Source: Sophora flavescens (Eukaryota > Streptophyta > Magnoliopsida > Fabales > Fabaceae). From it: a DNA stretch of 64,000 bases. Positions 1 to 12,247 of this stretch are shown piece after piece (position 1 is the stretch's first letter; each line of letters starts with the position of its first letter). Where the stretch lies: contig CM061069.1 of NCBI GenBank assembly GCA_030762895.1, positions 85,569,548 to 85,633,547 on the forward strand, written 5' to 3'. The notes beneath the pieces were generated by a model. It was given only the letters and a program-made list of their open reading frames with translations, ran no database searches and was not told the origin of the DNA. Made by a program: the position numbers and the translations under genes.

Positions 1-1004
1 CTGGTCTACAATGAATTTATTTCAAATGATTGATATATATTTGTTCTTTCCAATTGTCTCTATCCAATTTAATGTCTTATTTCCCTTGAGGAAACTCACA
101 GTACTATCAAGGAAATAAAAAAAAAACAAATAGTACAATTGGAATTGCAAAACAATCTGTACGATGACATCTTTATTGCTGAACAAAAGCTGGTTTATAC
201 ACAAAGGAGGAAAGAAAGCTTTTAAGGTACAATTGCTCAGAACAACGAGCCTCCATTTTGTGATTTTCTGATAACCAAGGATACTTTTCAACTCGCCAAA
301 ATCAAGCTATCAGTCACAACAGATATCATGAATTTAATTCTATCTCTAAACGGGATTATTCAAAGTAACCGTTGAAGAACTACAAGAGCAGAAGAAGGTC
401 ACTATATAAGTAGAAGACCTCAATTACTGAAGAATAACTTTTTGCGAGCCAAACTTCTGCCAATACAATTCTTGATAAGACAAGCTCTGACTCTATCATT
501 CTTTCAAAAGCAAAAGTATGTAATCTATTAGTTTGAATATTGTTATAATATTGAACTGATCTTAAACTGCCATACTCTCACACTTAGTGAGTTAAGAAGA
601 TCAACTTTTAAATCTCTGTGATAGAGTTAGAGCCTGAATAGGCTTGGTAAGAAAGGAATACTTGTAGCCTGAAGAGGTGTTGAATACTTGTTGTGTAATC
701 TATTTGGAGAAATAGTGGAAAAATCCTTCAAGTTGAAGGGACTGGACGTAGCTCTTGGTTAGAAGAGAGTGAATCAGGATAAAATCTCTTGTGTGAATTT
801 TCTATCCCTAAACTCTTCAGTTTATTTACTTGTACTAACTGTGGGGTTTTGATATTGCTTTTGTTAATCTTTTAAAAAGGATTTTTTGTGTGCTTTATCT
901 TTTTATCTTTTGCTTGTGAAAAAGTTGTTCAAAAGGGTTTTTGAGAAAATAATTAACAAACACAATTCAACCCCCCCTTCTTGTGTTTGCCTGCGTCAAC
1001 TTCA
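1..1004 (+). mobile_element. Element A: 5' LTR remnant of a SIRE-like Ty1-copia element
   Basis: This stretch matches the 3' two-thirds of element B's LTR (about 13027-14020 and 29205-30207): the same text from 'acattgaatttatttca' through 'gaggcttgg' to 'gtgccaacttca'. It is the U3-end/R/U5 part of an LTR whose beginning is outside the window. In B a tRNA-Met primer site follows the LTR end; here the LTR runs directly into reverse transcriptase sequence, so the primer site, gag, protease and integrase have been lost. Divergence from B is visible by eye, so A and B are related but separate insertions. Confidence 0.85.
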
Positions 1005-2094
1005 GTATGGACTTAAACAAGCTCCAAGGGCTTGGTATGAAAGGCTAAGAAACTTTTTATTTCAAAAAGGTTTTACTAGAGGTAAGGTTGACACAACACT
1101 TTTCATAAAAAGAAAAAGTCAAAATATATTGCTTGTACAAATATATGTTGATGATATTATATTTGGTGCTACTAATGATTCATTGTGTAAGGAATTTTCC
1201 ATGTTGATGCAAAATGAACTTGAGATGTCCATGATGGGAGAACTCGCTTTCTTCTCGGGACTTCAAATTAAACAATGTGATGATGGAACCTTCATAAGCC
1301 AAGAAAAGTATTGCAAGGAACTGCTGAAGAAGTTTGGCATGGAGAATTCAAAGGAAATGGCAACTCCAATGAGTCCATCATGTTACTTGGATAAGGATGA
1401 AAGAGGTAAAACTATAGACATATCCAAATATAGAGGTACAATTGGCTCCTTACTTTACCTTACAGCTAGTAGGCCTGATATAATGTTCAGTGTTTGCATG
1501 TGTGCAAGATATCAATCAAACCCTAAGGAATCTCATTTAACAGTTGTAAAGAGAATCATGAAATACTTGCTAGGAACTAAAGATATGGGTTTATGGTATG
1601 CTAAGGGATCAACTTATAATCTAATAGGATACTCTGACTCTGACTTTACTGGATGCAAGTTGGATAGGAAGAGTACTAGTGGAACCTGCCACCTACTTGG
1701 GAACTCACTAGTTTCCTGGTTTAGTAAGAAACAAACAAGTGTGGCTTTGACAACTGCTGAAGCAGAATATGTTGCAGCTGGAAGTTGTTGTGCACAAATC
1801 CTTTGGATGAAACAACAACTCATTGACTATGGTGTTCTCTTAGAGAAAGTGCCAATCAAATGTGACAACACTAGTGCTATAAATCTAACTAAGAATCCTA
1901 TACTGCATTCTAGAACCAAACATATTGAAATAAGACATCATTTCATAAGGGATCATATTCAAAGTGGATATATAGTTATTGAATATATTGACACATCTAA
2001 GCAATTAGCTGATATTTTCACTAAACCATTAGCTAAAGAAAGTTTCTATTATATAAGAAGAGAATTAGGAATAATTGATCCAACTTATGCTTGA
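886..2094 (+). pseudogene. Element A: partial copia pol (RT C-terminal half plus RNase H)
   Basis: An uninterrupted 402-codon frame. Codons 1 to about 40 are translated LTR sequence. From 'YGLKQAPRAWY' onward it is Ty1-copia RT, with the catalytic motif YVDDIIFGATN near residues 83-93. RNase H follows from about residue 245 (GYSDSDFTG, RKSTSG, TTAEAEY, HSRTKHIEIRHH) to the end. The YVDDIIFGA signature is typical of the SIRE/Maximus lineage. Gag, protease, integrase and the RT fingers are missing, so it cannot act alone. Unlike the other pol copies here it has kept an open frame. The start Met lies in LTR DNA and is probably fortuitous. Confidence 0.9.
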
Positions 2095-2124
2095 TGTTTT
2101 GTATGATTGAATGCTTGATTGTTG

Positions 2125-2640
2125 GTATCAGTGCATCGATTAGCAAATCGATTAGATAAACCCAAAACCATAACTTCAAAGCTAGTACATAGACTGTATA
2201 ATCCATGTCGATTGATACATCTATTGTTAGACAAAATTAGAAAACAAGTCTTTATGAAAGACCTTATACATCGATTTATCTGTTATAAAAATCCAAACCT
2301 GATTTGTCATAAATCGATTTATGCATCGATTGATCCACTGATCCAAAAAGCACTACTCTCTGTAAGTACTTATGTATCGATTGATACATCGATGTACTTG
2401 GGTTAAATTTGATAATCCTGTATATACATCGTTTCTAACATCGATTAAGTGAAGCTTCCAGAACTTGGGACTCACAGACTTATCCTATACATCGATTTTC
2501 ACATCGATTGAGTTCAAGTTGCAGAACTTAGTACTCTGAGTAATGTTATACATCGATTTATACATCGATTGAGTTCAAGTTGCAGAATTTGGTACTCCCT
2601 GAAATAGCTTATACATCGATTGATACATTGATTGACTGAT
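2125..2640 (+). repeat. ATCGATT-rich degenerate tandem repeats between pol and ORF3 of element A
   Basis: The palindromic word ATCGAT, usually as ACATCGATTG or CATCGATTTA, occurs about 18 times. From about 2420 the repeats become longer (about 75 bp): two ATCGATT words followed by 'gagttcaagttgcagaa' and 'ggtactc'. The block fills the gap between the pol stop and the first ATG of ORF3. Its role is unknown; the leader of a subgenomic ORF3 transcript is one possibility. Confidence 0.8.
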
Positions 2641-2738
2641 CTGATTCTATAAATACCCAACTTTCCCTCCAAATTCTTCACATTTCTAAATCAAATCTTC
2701 AGCACCCAAAACCCGAGCAGAACTCGAAAATCCCTAAA

Positions 2739-4173
2739 ATGGCTCGTGTGAAGCAAACCACACCCATTAATCCAGTCCAATCCAAATCGAATTCATCATC
2801 TTCAACTAATTCTTCCACACCTCAACAACTTTCCCCCATAGCCACACCTTCACACCCTAAGAGGAAGGAAATAGAGAAAACTCAAACCCCTCAGAGGCAA
2901 GGCAAGCAACAAATCAAGGAACCTATCAAGAAAAAGGTTTCTAAAGGAAAGGAAAAGGTTGGTGAGACCTCAAAGGCTGTACCAAAGAAGAAAGAAGCAA
3001 AGAAGAAGGTGGCTAAGGAAGCACCTAAAAAATGAGAACATAAAAAGAGGAAGAGAACAGAGGAAGAATATAATGCTTTATAAGGAAGATTTTAAGCATA
3101 GAGATACACATGAGGCTAGAACTATTGATTTCAATTAGTTTGAAAAGAATGAATTCGTATTTCATAAGATTCTTGAACACTACAAGTTAGGAGAATTTAT
3201 GCAAACCAAAAGTAATATTTATCTAACCATAATTAAGGCATTTTATTGCACCTTGGAAATGGATAATGTTGGCTTTTTTGCTGAAGTGAAAAACAAGAGA
3301 ATTGAAATGACTTTTGAAGAATTCTCTCAGTTCACTGGATTAGATTACTTGGGAAGTAATATGGCTGGAATAGGTCCTGATAGTGCTTGGTTAAAAGCTT
3401 ATGATAAGGAAGAGGCTATGAAGGTCCTTTTGGTTGACAATGCACCTAAAGGAAGACTGATCAACATCAGCTCAATGCACATTCAGCACAGGCTGCTTCA
3501 ATATGTGCTAAGCAGAATCTTGCTTCCAAGATCAGGAAACCATGTCGTAGTTCAGAACAATGATATTCTGATGCTTTGGGCTATGATTGAAAAGAAACAA
3601 CTCAGTTGGAGCTACATCATTGTGAGACACATGGTAGACTGCAGAATCAGTGGAGCTACATTACCTTACCCTGGCCTAGTTGTCAAATTGGTTGAGAACT
3701 TTGAAGTCTTGATGAAACATGAGGAAAGGTTCCAAGCAAGGAAAATGACTTACAAGTTTGGTGAGGGCACCATAAGCTAGATGAAGTTGGCCAAGAATTA
3801 TGAAGGAGAATGGGTAAGATTAGCTGGAGATAAAGCAAGAGCTGCAATGGACAATGCTGAAACAAATTCCAAATTGGATACGCTGATATAAATGATTCAA
3901 GTGTTTGAGCAGAGGCAAAATAAGCAAAACCTGATGATCAAGAGAACTTTGGACTACATGAGTCTAAAGATTAATGTTCTTGAAGGACAGATGGCAACCA
4001 TTCATGCACATTTAGGCATCCCCATCACTGTACCTCCACCTCAAGAAGAAACTCCAACTTCTGAAGATGTTGTGCACATGGCAAGGCAAGCTGTTGCTGC
4101 TGTTGAGGAAGAAGATATTCCAAATGTTCAAGCAACAGAAGCTACACAAAACAATGAAGAGCCAAATGAATAA
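2739..4173 (+). pseudogene. Element A: ORF3 (SIRE-type third ORF, putative plant transposon protein family)
   Basis: The frame starts with MARVKQTTPIN, a Ser/Thr-rich then strongly Lys-rich region (about residues 45-98). After stops and at least one frame change it continues as a globular part (3199-3780) with FEEFSQFTGL, LLQYVLSRILLP and LSWSYIIVRHM. These resemble the widespread legume ORF annotated as 'putative plant transposon protein', found downstream of pol in SIRE-like elements and elsewhere. A C-terminal acidic tail (3892-4173) ends in NNEEPNE. In-frame stops near 3033, 3137, 3778 and 3889 make it a pseudogene. Its function is not established; 'env-like' has been used for SIRE ORF3, but I see no clear signal peptide or membrane anchor. 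Confidence 0.7.
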
Positions 4174-4605
4174 TGAAGATGCTTAGTCTTTAGGGTCTCT
4201 TGGTGTTTGTGTGTTTTTCCTTTTTGAATGGATGAATGTAATGAATGATTTGATGTTATTACTTATTTTTAAAATAATATCATGTATTCTCACTTGAAAC
4301 AATATATGAATGAATGAATGGTCTTGTTTCTCAATGAATTTCTAATAGCATGAACCTTATAATATGTATCTTACATCCCTCATAGTTTCTTTTTGATAAT
4401 GACAAAGGCGGAGAAGGAAAATGGACCATACTATAGATAATTTCTAGTTCATGATCCAAATATTCAAAAACTTCAACTTAGACAGGATGAGTTAAAATAA
4501 AACACAGCTGCACTATAATCTCTGATATATATAATTCCTATAATATACTTTTAGACTGAACATATAAAGTATGGTAGGTTTGTCATCAATCAAAAAGGGG
4601 GAGTT
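4174..4605 (+). other. Element A: 3' untranslated region and polypurine tract
   Basis: Non-coding tail of element A after ORF3. It ends in the polypurine tract 'caaaaagggggag' (about 4590-4603), which primes plus-strand DNA synthesis, directly before the LTR start. The same tract precedes B's 3' LTR at 28668-28682. I see no other gene here. Confidence 0.8.
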
Positions 4606-4850
4606 TGTGGAAAAATGACCCTAGTATATTTTGATTAATGACTAAACTAACTTGAATTACACTTTGATTCACTAATTTCTTGCCAAGCTTGTATGTTTGT
4701 ATAAGATATTATCAGTGCAAGGAAAAGGATGCAAAGGATCAAAGAAGCAAAAGAATGATCATGAATGAATGCTTGAAGATGAAGAACTACAAAGAAGAAT
4801 CTCAATGGATCTCAAGAAATATTAGAGTATCAATGTAAAGAGATATGGGT
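4606..4850 (+). mobile_element. Element A: 3' LTR, first 245 bp only
   Basis: Starts TGTGGAAAAATGACCC immediately after the polypurine tract, as an LTR should. It breaks off at about 4850, where the sequence switches to element C's LTR ('tccatcaaggcacaa'). It begins differently from B's LTR (TGTTGGAACC) and does not overlap the 1-1004 remnant, so the two ends of A cannot be compared directly. Confidence 0.7.
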
Positions 4851-6029
4851 CCATCAAGGCACAATGATACAACTTCTTGAATATCTTAGCCAAGATATCC
4901 AGAATAATACCTGCGGCACGTCTGTCGAATAATGCATGTAAAACATTTTGTTCTCGTAATTGTTCTTTGTGTTTCATTCTTTCCTTCGTCGGGCTCAAAG
5001 CTCACGACCATTGATAAATTTTCAAAATTTTAAAACTTTCATTAGCAACACAGGGCGTTTAAGTCTGAGTGTCCAATCATAACAGTCCTAAGCCGATGCA
5101 CCAGTCTAGGACTTTATGGTAGTAGAAAAACAATTTTCACCTTTTTACTACGTTCACCACATTGTAACACAACGTATGTAGGACACACAATCCACAACAA
5201 TGTGACATGAATCATAGATCAACGTGCTTTAATACACTGGTACCTCGATGTCTCGGTTACTAGGTTCACTTTTTAACGTTATTTTTCGTTCAGTGTAACA
5301 CAAATACAAAACAAAACTTCCGTAACTTATCCAAGTTATTGGATAATTTTACTTGAATAAATTCTTTTCAAAAACATTTTCTGTTGAAATTCATTTTTTT
5401 TTGAAAAACTTTAACTTTAGGAACTCCATTTCTTTCTCTAAATATTCCACTTTATTTTGGAAAAATCTACCTTTTCAAATATATGGAAAACCTTTTTGAA
5501 AGAAAACTCTTTCTAAGAACATTGGAAACTAAAATCCCATTTTCTATGGTCTCTTACCTTAGAGTGTTCTAAAAATTTTGTTTTTCTTTTAGAATAAAAT
5601 CCTTTAGCTCAAATAATTTTCCTTTATAAAATTGTTTTTAATTCTAAAATAATTTCACCAAATGTTAGAAATATTTTATTTTCTCTTTTATTAAAACGTT
5701 ACAAAAAAGAAATCTTTATTTGTGATTATTCTTCACAATGTTTCTTAAAGTTTTTATCTTGCATTATTAATTGAGTTCTAACCAATGGTTAGGCTTCCAT
5801 GCAACAACCAAGCAACATTTACAACAATTCTAACATATACCAACAACAATCACATGATCATAAATCATTAACTGAAATAAAAAAAATATTAATCACTCAA
5901 ATATACCATCATTGCAACAAGAACTCAAAGTTATTCTAAAACAGCCACAACAACAATAACATCAAGCAAACACATAAAATCAACAACCTATAGCATATAG
6001 TCATCATAAATAATTACCCCTCAGGCTTT

Positions 6030-6045
6030 CTCCCCTTACCTTAAC
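6030..6045 (-). promoter_or_regulatory. Putative conserved splice donor in element C LTR (left copy)
   Basis: On the minus strand TTAAG|GTAAGGGGAG is followed by CCTGAGGGG. The same block occurs in LTR I (50138) and LTR J (53724), and with one change in C's right LTR (32246). Conservation across families that differ elsewhere suggests a functional 5' splice site of an intron inside the LTR; no transcript evidence is available here. Confidence 0.5.
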
Positions 6046-7060
6046 ATGACGAATAAAAACATGATCTTTTTCCACGTTTAACTAAAGCAAGCCTTGCGTC
6101 TTCCTCATGTTTGTAAATCTAATCAAAACCAAGTATAAAATTATAAGTTAAAATTCACAAAAACATCCCATTTGTCACATGGATGCATTCGGTCTTACCA
6201 AGAAAATGATGATAAAAATTTCAATTTTTTACAAGCTTTGGATCAATGATCCTTAAGCATTTTAGAGACAAAATCAAGGTCTAATACCTAAAAATAAAAA
6301 ATCAATCCATCTACTCCACAAAGAGTAGGTTTCGGCCCACCCATAAAAATATGCTAGGGAATTGATTTTTAACTTTATAAATTCATGCATGAAAATAAAA
6401 TAGTGATTAAGGTAAGTGTTCTTCTAAAAAAAATTAAAAAAAAGCCATTCTCAACCTTTGAACCATATACATTTTAAAAAAAAATGATCAAAACAATGTA
6501 TTTTCATTAAAAATTAAAACTAAGCTTCTTCGACTCCCATGGCTAGGGTTTTGGTTCTATTAAGTAGAATGGAAAAGAAAACTTATTATTTTGTTGTAAC
6601 TTATGAACTTAAAAATCACATGTATTAAGGGTTCTATGTCATCCATGTAAATTTTTTTAGCAAAAACACTATCTTCCTCTAGGTAAAGTTTCAGCCACCC
6701 TTAGAAAATAGGCTTTGGAAAACTCTTTTGTGACATGCAAGTGCATTAGATGATAGTAGAGATGAGTGAGTTAATAGAATTTGATTTCATGCTAAAAAGG
6801 ATTTTTCTTGAAAATTCTAACTAAATCTAGAAACATGCAACATAAAATAAATAACATGCATGTAAATAAAATAGATATTTGAAGAGATGAAGAGTAGAGA
6901 AGAAGAAGTATACCCTTGTTGATGAAGTGAAGTTGAAGATGAACAAGACTTGAAAGCTTTTAAGAGTGAAAATGGAGGAAGAGTTGAAGTAAGTAAGTGA
7001 GTTGCAAGTGAGTGATTCTTGAGTGAGAAAACAAAAGTGAGGCAAGCTTTTTAAGAGGGG

Positions 7061-7068
7061 TATTTATA
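7061..7068 (-). promoter_or_regulatory. Putative TATA box, element C left LTR
   Basis: TATAAATA on the minus strand, followed downstream by a CT-rich leader ('cttcaacttcacttcatc'). The right LTR has the same box at about 33618. K (about 44205) and D (about 36430) have equivalents at similar LTR positions. It is a likely Pol II start region for the retrotransposon RNA. Confidence 0.5.
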
Positions 7069-7470
7069 GAGGAAATGAGGGACGTGGCGCAGCTGGTGCA
7101 GCAATTTGGAGAGGGATTTTTCAAATTTTTTTTATTTCTTTTGTTAAACTAAAAATTGGTTTTAAATAAAATAATGGTTACTTGTAAAATTAAAGAAAAT
7201 AATTATGTGTAAGGTCATGATGGTGTGAAGTAAATGCAAACACTATTCAAATCAAATCAAGTCTCTTCAAATCTGCATCAAATCCATTTTAAATATATTT
7301 TTGTTCCTTTCCGGTTCTATTGATTTCCCGACTGTGAAAACCGATCGTATTTTCCTTCGTAAATTTTCTACCTGAGAAATTGATATTGAAATATTTACAA
7401 ATTAAAATTGTTATAAACATGTTAGTAAAATCTATAATTTTATTTTACGAGTTGAAATTCATTTTCCTGA

Positions 7471-7516
7471 TCAGTAAAATCTTACTGACAGTGAAAACGC
7501 AGACCGTCTTCGTCTG
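7471..7516 (-). repeat. Conserved double palindrome in U3 of element C (left LTR)
   Basis: Two adjacent inverted repeats: CAGTAA/TTACTG (7472-7487) and CAGAC/GTCTG (7500-7516). The same pair, with altered second-stem sequence in H, occurs in LTRs of J, K and H and in C's right copy. It lies 170-210 bp inside the LTR start. Confidence 0.65.
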
Positions 7517-7681
7517 AATTTTCAACCGAAATTTCAAGTGTAGTTTCCTAGAATAAAATAAATTATGAAAATAATTTTAGTTTATAAAAATATTTTTCTC
7601 ATATTTAAAACATTAAAATTAATCACACATACACATACATAAACACAGATTATTAAGGAACAGAAAAATCGGGGTGTTACA

Positions 7682-7702
7682 TTACTACCCCAATAAAAAA
7701 AA
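7682..7702 (-). promoter_or_regulatory. Element C polypurine tract
   Basis: On the minus strand an A/T run then TTGGGGTAGTAA directly precedes the LTR start TGTAACACCCC. This is the expected plus-strand primer position. H has the analogous AGAGGGGTAGTAA. Confidence 0.7.
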
Positions 7703-7719
7703 ATGTCGTCCTCGAAATT

Positions 7720-10700
7720 ACACACTTGAAAATAGATCAGGGTACTATAATCTCATTTTGTCTTCAGTCTCCTATGTCACGTCTCCAGTTGTCTCATCCC
7801 AAATAACCTTAACTAAGGGAATTTGTTTTTCCCTAAGTTGCTTAATCCTCATATCCTCGATCCGCACAGGTGAGGTCTCATAAGATACGTTTTCTTTTAA
7901 ATGTACTATATCTGACTCGATTACATTCGATGGATCGGGAACATACTTCCTTAGTTGCGAGACATGAAAGACATCATGGATATTCAAAGAATTTGGTAAG
8001 GTCCAATGAATTTAGGAGTGAGCTTTCTGGACTTTATAACCCTACCTACCCCAGTCGTAGGTGTGACTCTCAGAAATACGTGTTCGCCTTCCTGGAATTC
8101 GAGAGTCGTCTTCTCCGATCGGCGTAACTTTTCTGTCTACTTTGCGAAGCCTTCTTCCTTTCACGGATTTGTTTCACCTTTTCTGTTGTTTGTTGCACAA
8201 TTTCAGGTCCTAAAATTGTGCTTTTTCCATCCTGGTACCAACACAGTGGTGTTTGTCATTTTCTCCCATACAGAGCCTCATAAGGTGCCATCCCTATACT
8301 TGAATGAAAGCTATTGTTTTATGTGAACTCAATGAGAGGCAAAAGATCATCCCAACTTCCGTGATTATCTAGGACACACGCCCTTAGCAAGTCTTCTAAC
8401 GTCTGTATTGTCCTTTCCGTTTGTCCATCAGTTTGCGGATGATAAACCGAACTTAGCCTTAACTCGGTTCCAAGCAAATTTTGAAAACTTCACCAGAAAC
8501 GCGAAGTGAACTTCAGGTCTCGATCCGAAATGATACTAGAGGGTACTTCGTGAAGTTTGATCACCTCCCTGATATACACCTCGGTTAGCTTCTCCACCGT
8601 ATAATTGGCCTTAACTGGTAAGAAGTGTGCCGACTTCGTTAGCCGGTCAATGATTACCCAAATCAAGTCAAAGTCTTTGTAATTTCTTGGTAATCCTACC
8701 ACAAAATCCATGGATTTGCTATCCCACTTCCATTCTGGTACATCCAGAGATTTTAACCTTCCACCGGGTCATTGATGTTCCACTTTTGCCTTATGATATG
8801 TCAGACAAGATGCCACATATTCTGCCACTTGCTTCTTCATGCATGGCCTCCAAAATATTTGTTTTAGATCTTGGTACATCTTTGTTGATCCGGGATGAAT
8901 ACTCAGTTTGCTCTTGTGTGACTCCTCGAAAATCATCTTTTTCATTTCAGAATTGTCAGGTTCACAGATTCGTCCATTCCACCTTAGGATGTCATCTGGA
9001 CCTAAGCTAAAATCTGTGGCTTTTCCTTGTTCCATAAGCTTTTTCTTCTCTTGAAGATACACGTCAGTGGTTTGTTGCTCTCTGATTTCTTCCATCAATC
9101 CACTTGAGACCGTAATCATCCCCACACTGATTCTCTTTGGGCTTATCTGCATCATCAAATCGAGATCGTGGAACTTCTCGATCAACTCTAACTCTTTCAC
9201 CATCATCGCTGAAACATGTATGGCTTTCTAACTCAAAGCATCTGCAACGAAGTTCGCTTTCACATGATGATACTGTAAAGCAAAGTCATAATCTTTCAAA
9301 AATTCCATCCATCGTCTTTGACTCATGTTGAGTTCTTTCTGGTCAAACATATGTTTCAGGCTTTTGTGGTCGCTAAAAAAATTGAACTTAACTCCATACA
9401 AATGATGCCTTCATATCTTTAGTGCAAAGACCACCGCAACAAGCTCAAGATCATGCGTCAGATAATTCTTCTCATGAGTCTTCAACTGACGTGATGCATA
9501 CGCTACGACCATCTGGTGTTGCATTAATACACAACCTAAACCTTGATACGAAGCATCGCAGTACACTTCGTAAGGTTCACTAGGTTAGGGAAGTATTAAC
9601 ACTGGTGAAGTTGTCAAACGTTCCTTTATCGTCTGGAAGCTTTCTTCACATTATGTAGTCCACACAAAAGGTTGGCCCTTCCTTGTAAGCTGAGTCAACG
9701 GCGCAACACCCTTGGAAAATCCTTCTATAAATCTCCGGTAATTTCCAGCCAAGGCGATAAAACTTCGAATCTCTATTTCTGTCTTCGGTCTCTCCCAAGA
9801 AAGTACTGCCTCCACTTTAGCAAGATCTACATTAATTCCATATTTAGAATTCACGTGACCCAAGAACTTCACTTCTTCAAGCCAAAACTCACACTTGGAG
9901 AGCTTTGCATACAACTTCTTCTTCATGTTCCTCACGACTCTTAGAGTAAATGATGATGTCATCGATGAACATAATAACAGACTTATCTAGAAACAGACGA
10001 AAAACCCGATTCATGTAGTCCATGAAAACAGCAGGTGCATTCGTCACTCTAAATGGCATCACAAGATACTCATAATGTCCAAAACGGGTTCGGAACGCCG
10101 TCTTTGGTATATCTCCAGGCTTCACTCTAATCTAGTGATAACCCGTCCTCAAGTCGATCTATGAGAAAATAGCAGTTCCTTGCAGTTGATCCATCAGATC
10201 ATCTATCCGTGGCAACGGGTACTTGTTCTTGATCGTCACTTTGTTAAGTTGTCTATAATCCACATAGAGTCTTGAACCTCCGTTCTTCTTTCGGACTAAA
10301 AGAACAGGTGCTCCCCACGGGGAAACGCTGGGTCTTATGAACTGATTTGACAACAGATCCTCCAACTGATCTTTCAATTCAACGAGTTCTGTACGTGACA
10401 TTCGATATGGAGCAATCGATATTGGATCGATTCCTGGAACAAGATCGATGGAGAATTCAATATCTCTTACTAATGGTAACCCTGGTACATCATTTGGAAA
10501 CACCTCCGGAAAATCCTTCACAACAGGTATAGTTCTCAAATCGACTTCCTCCTCGGCTTCTAAGTTAGTCAGAAGCAAGTATATCTGACCATTTTCTTTA
10601 GAAAAAGTTTTCACTTGTTTGGTGGATAAAAATCCAAGAATCTCAGGATCAGGAAAAGCTAAGGTTTTGTGAGCACAATCTAGAAGAACATGATTGGAAG

Positions 10701-11035
10701 ATAACCAATCCATGCCCAAAATCACATCTAGCTATACTAAGGGTAAACATATCATATCAACAAGGAAGTGTCGATCCAGAATGACAATAGGACAGTTCAA
10801 GCACATCGAATTAGCAATAACAGGTTCAGCAGTAGGAGTTGAAACAATAAAATACAACAACGCCCCACAATCCACTGAGATAAATGAATGTGTCGCACCA
10901 GAATCGAAAAGCACATTTAAGAGGCTATCGGCTATGTTACAACTACCTTGTATCAGATCTTTGGAGTTCGAGGCGTCGACACCACTCATGGTAAAAACTC
11001 TCCCTCTAGCCATTGGTTTATTGACTTTGGCACTA
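7720..11035 (-). pseudogene. Element C: Ty3-gypsy chromovirus pol (PR-RT-RNaseH-IN-chromodomain), decayed
   Basis: Reading leftwards on the minus strand: aspartic protease (FDSGATHSF, about 10888-10908); RT (DFPEVFPNDVPGLP, SPWGAPVLLVRKKNG, catalytic FIDD at 9958-9969); RNase H (about 9690-9250); integrase with an HHCC zinc module (HPGSTKMYQDL, about 8880-8780) and DDE core (MDFVVGLPRN, about 8711-8400); then a chromodomain-type tail (VFHVSQLRKYVPDP, IPLVKVIW). The order PR-RT-RH-IN-chromodomain defines chromoviruses, probably the Tekay/Del side. Frameshifts near 9.9 kb and 8.4 kb and many in-frame stops (for example a Trp-to-stop in the chromodomain near 7770) show it is dead. Confidence 0.92.
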
Positions 11036-12081
11036 TTGACGGTAGGTTTCCGCTTTGGTGCTTTGCAATCCTTTACCATGTGCCCCAATCGATAACAATT
11101 GAAGCACTTCATTCCCCTCATGGGGAATACATTGACCAGATGGTTTGGGTCTCCACATTTATAGCATCTCCTTTCTTGACTTTGGCTTTGGCTCATCTGG
11201 TTCCCACTTCCAGTTGATGAAGCAATGGGATGATATGGTTGTTGATTTTGGTTGTTTCCAACTGATCTAGCGTATGGCTTTCTCTAACTCTGTCTCCCTT
11301 TCTGGTTCCTAGATCCGGAGGGTCCCACGACATTCCCTCGGTTGTCTCTTCCCTTTCTCATTTGTTCAATTTTCCTGCATTTTTCCACCTGAGCCTGCAA
11401 ATTCTTAATCTCCAGTGGCAGCACTGATTCCTTGATCTCGTACCGCAGTCCTCCTTCAAACCATTCACACTTCCATCCCTCATCTGGGTTGTCTTGGAAA
11501 AAGCGAAAATACTTGGCAAGTGACTCAAACCTTGTCACGTATTCCCCGACTGACATATCTCTTTGTCGCAAGCGCAAAAATTCCTGCTCTTTCTCAGCTC
11601 GAGCACTCTAAGGAAAGTATTTGTCCGGAAATGCAGTACGGAAAACCTCCCAAGTAATTTCTCAATGATTCGCCTCTAGCAGTTGTCTGGTGTCTCTCCA
11701 CCAATACTCAGCATCTCTCATTAACAGGAAAGTAGCATAAGGCACTCTTACGCATTCAGGACTGTGAATCAACTCAAAAATATTTTCCAGTTCTTGAATC
11801 CACAAGTCAGCCTTTGTAGGGTCAGCATCCCCATGAAACTGTGGTGGGTTCTGACATCGAAAAACCGTCAGACCACAACTTTCAACGGCTTGTTCAGCAC
11901 GGGCTTGCTCCTGTTGATGTTGAGCAGCCATAGTAGCAGTTTGTGGAGCAATGGCAGCTACAACGTCTGCCATAGCTTGTGCTCTGAAGTCCATTCCTCC
12001 ACCAACATGTACACGACCACCAACAAAACCACCTCTATGGCCTCCTCTGCGGCCACGTCCACGTCCTGCATCTAGTTCCAT
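11036..12081 (-). pseudogene. Element C: gag (capsid plus zinc knuckles), decayed
   Basis: Starts MELDAGRGRGRRGG with a Gly/Arg-rich N-terminus. The retrotransposon gag core follows (NPPQFHGDADPTKADLWIQE, DAEYWWRD, then RLRQRDMSVGEYVTRFESL), then two CCHC motifs near 11070-11175. The first knuckle has lost its last Cys (the CPMRG position reads FPMRG); the second, CFNCYRLGHMVKDC, is intact. Gag and pol share one frame, as in Tekay-like elements where they form one polyprotein. Stops near 11661 and 11610 interrupt it. Role: assembly of the virus-like particle and RNA packaging. Confidence 0.9.
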
Positions 12082-12247
12082 AACTGACCTACAAGATAAA
12101 ATCAGTAAAATGGCAACCAGATAAGAAACACTTAACGTCTTTCCAAGACTCATTACTTCCAAGAAGTAATTCAAACAAGCCTACTCAGAGATCACACAAC
12201 AAGAACACAACAGGCCTATTCCCAAAGATTCCAGAAAGACTCGACCA

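Larger units (their letters stand above)
4851..7681 (-). mobile_element. Element C: 3' LTR (left copy, truncated), Ty3-gypsy chromovirus
   Basis: In minus orientation the LTR starts TGTAACACCCCGATTTT at 7681. It matches 31277-34249 (right copy) closely over its length, apart from a roughly 190-bp stretch near 5640-5830 missing from the right copy and the MITE present only on the right. The outer part (about 1.2 kb in the right copy, including the LTR-internal reading frame) is lost at the junction with element A. A TATA motif (tatttata, 7061-7068, minus) and a CT-rich leader below it mark the probable promoter. Confidence 0.85.
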
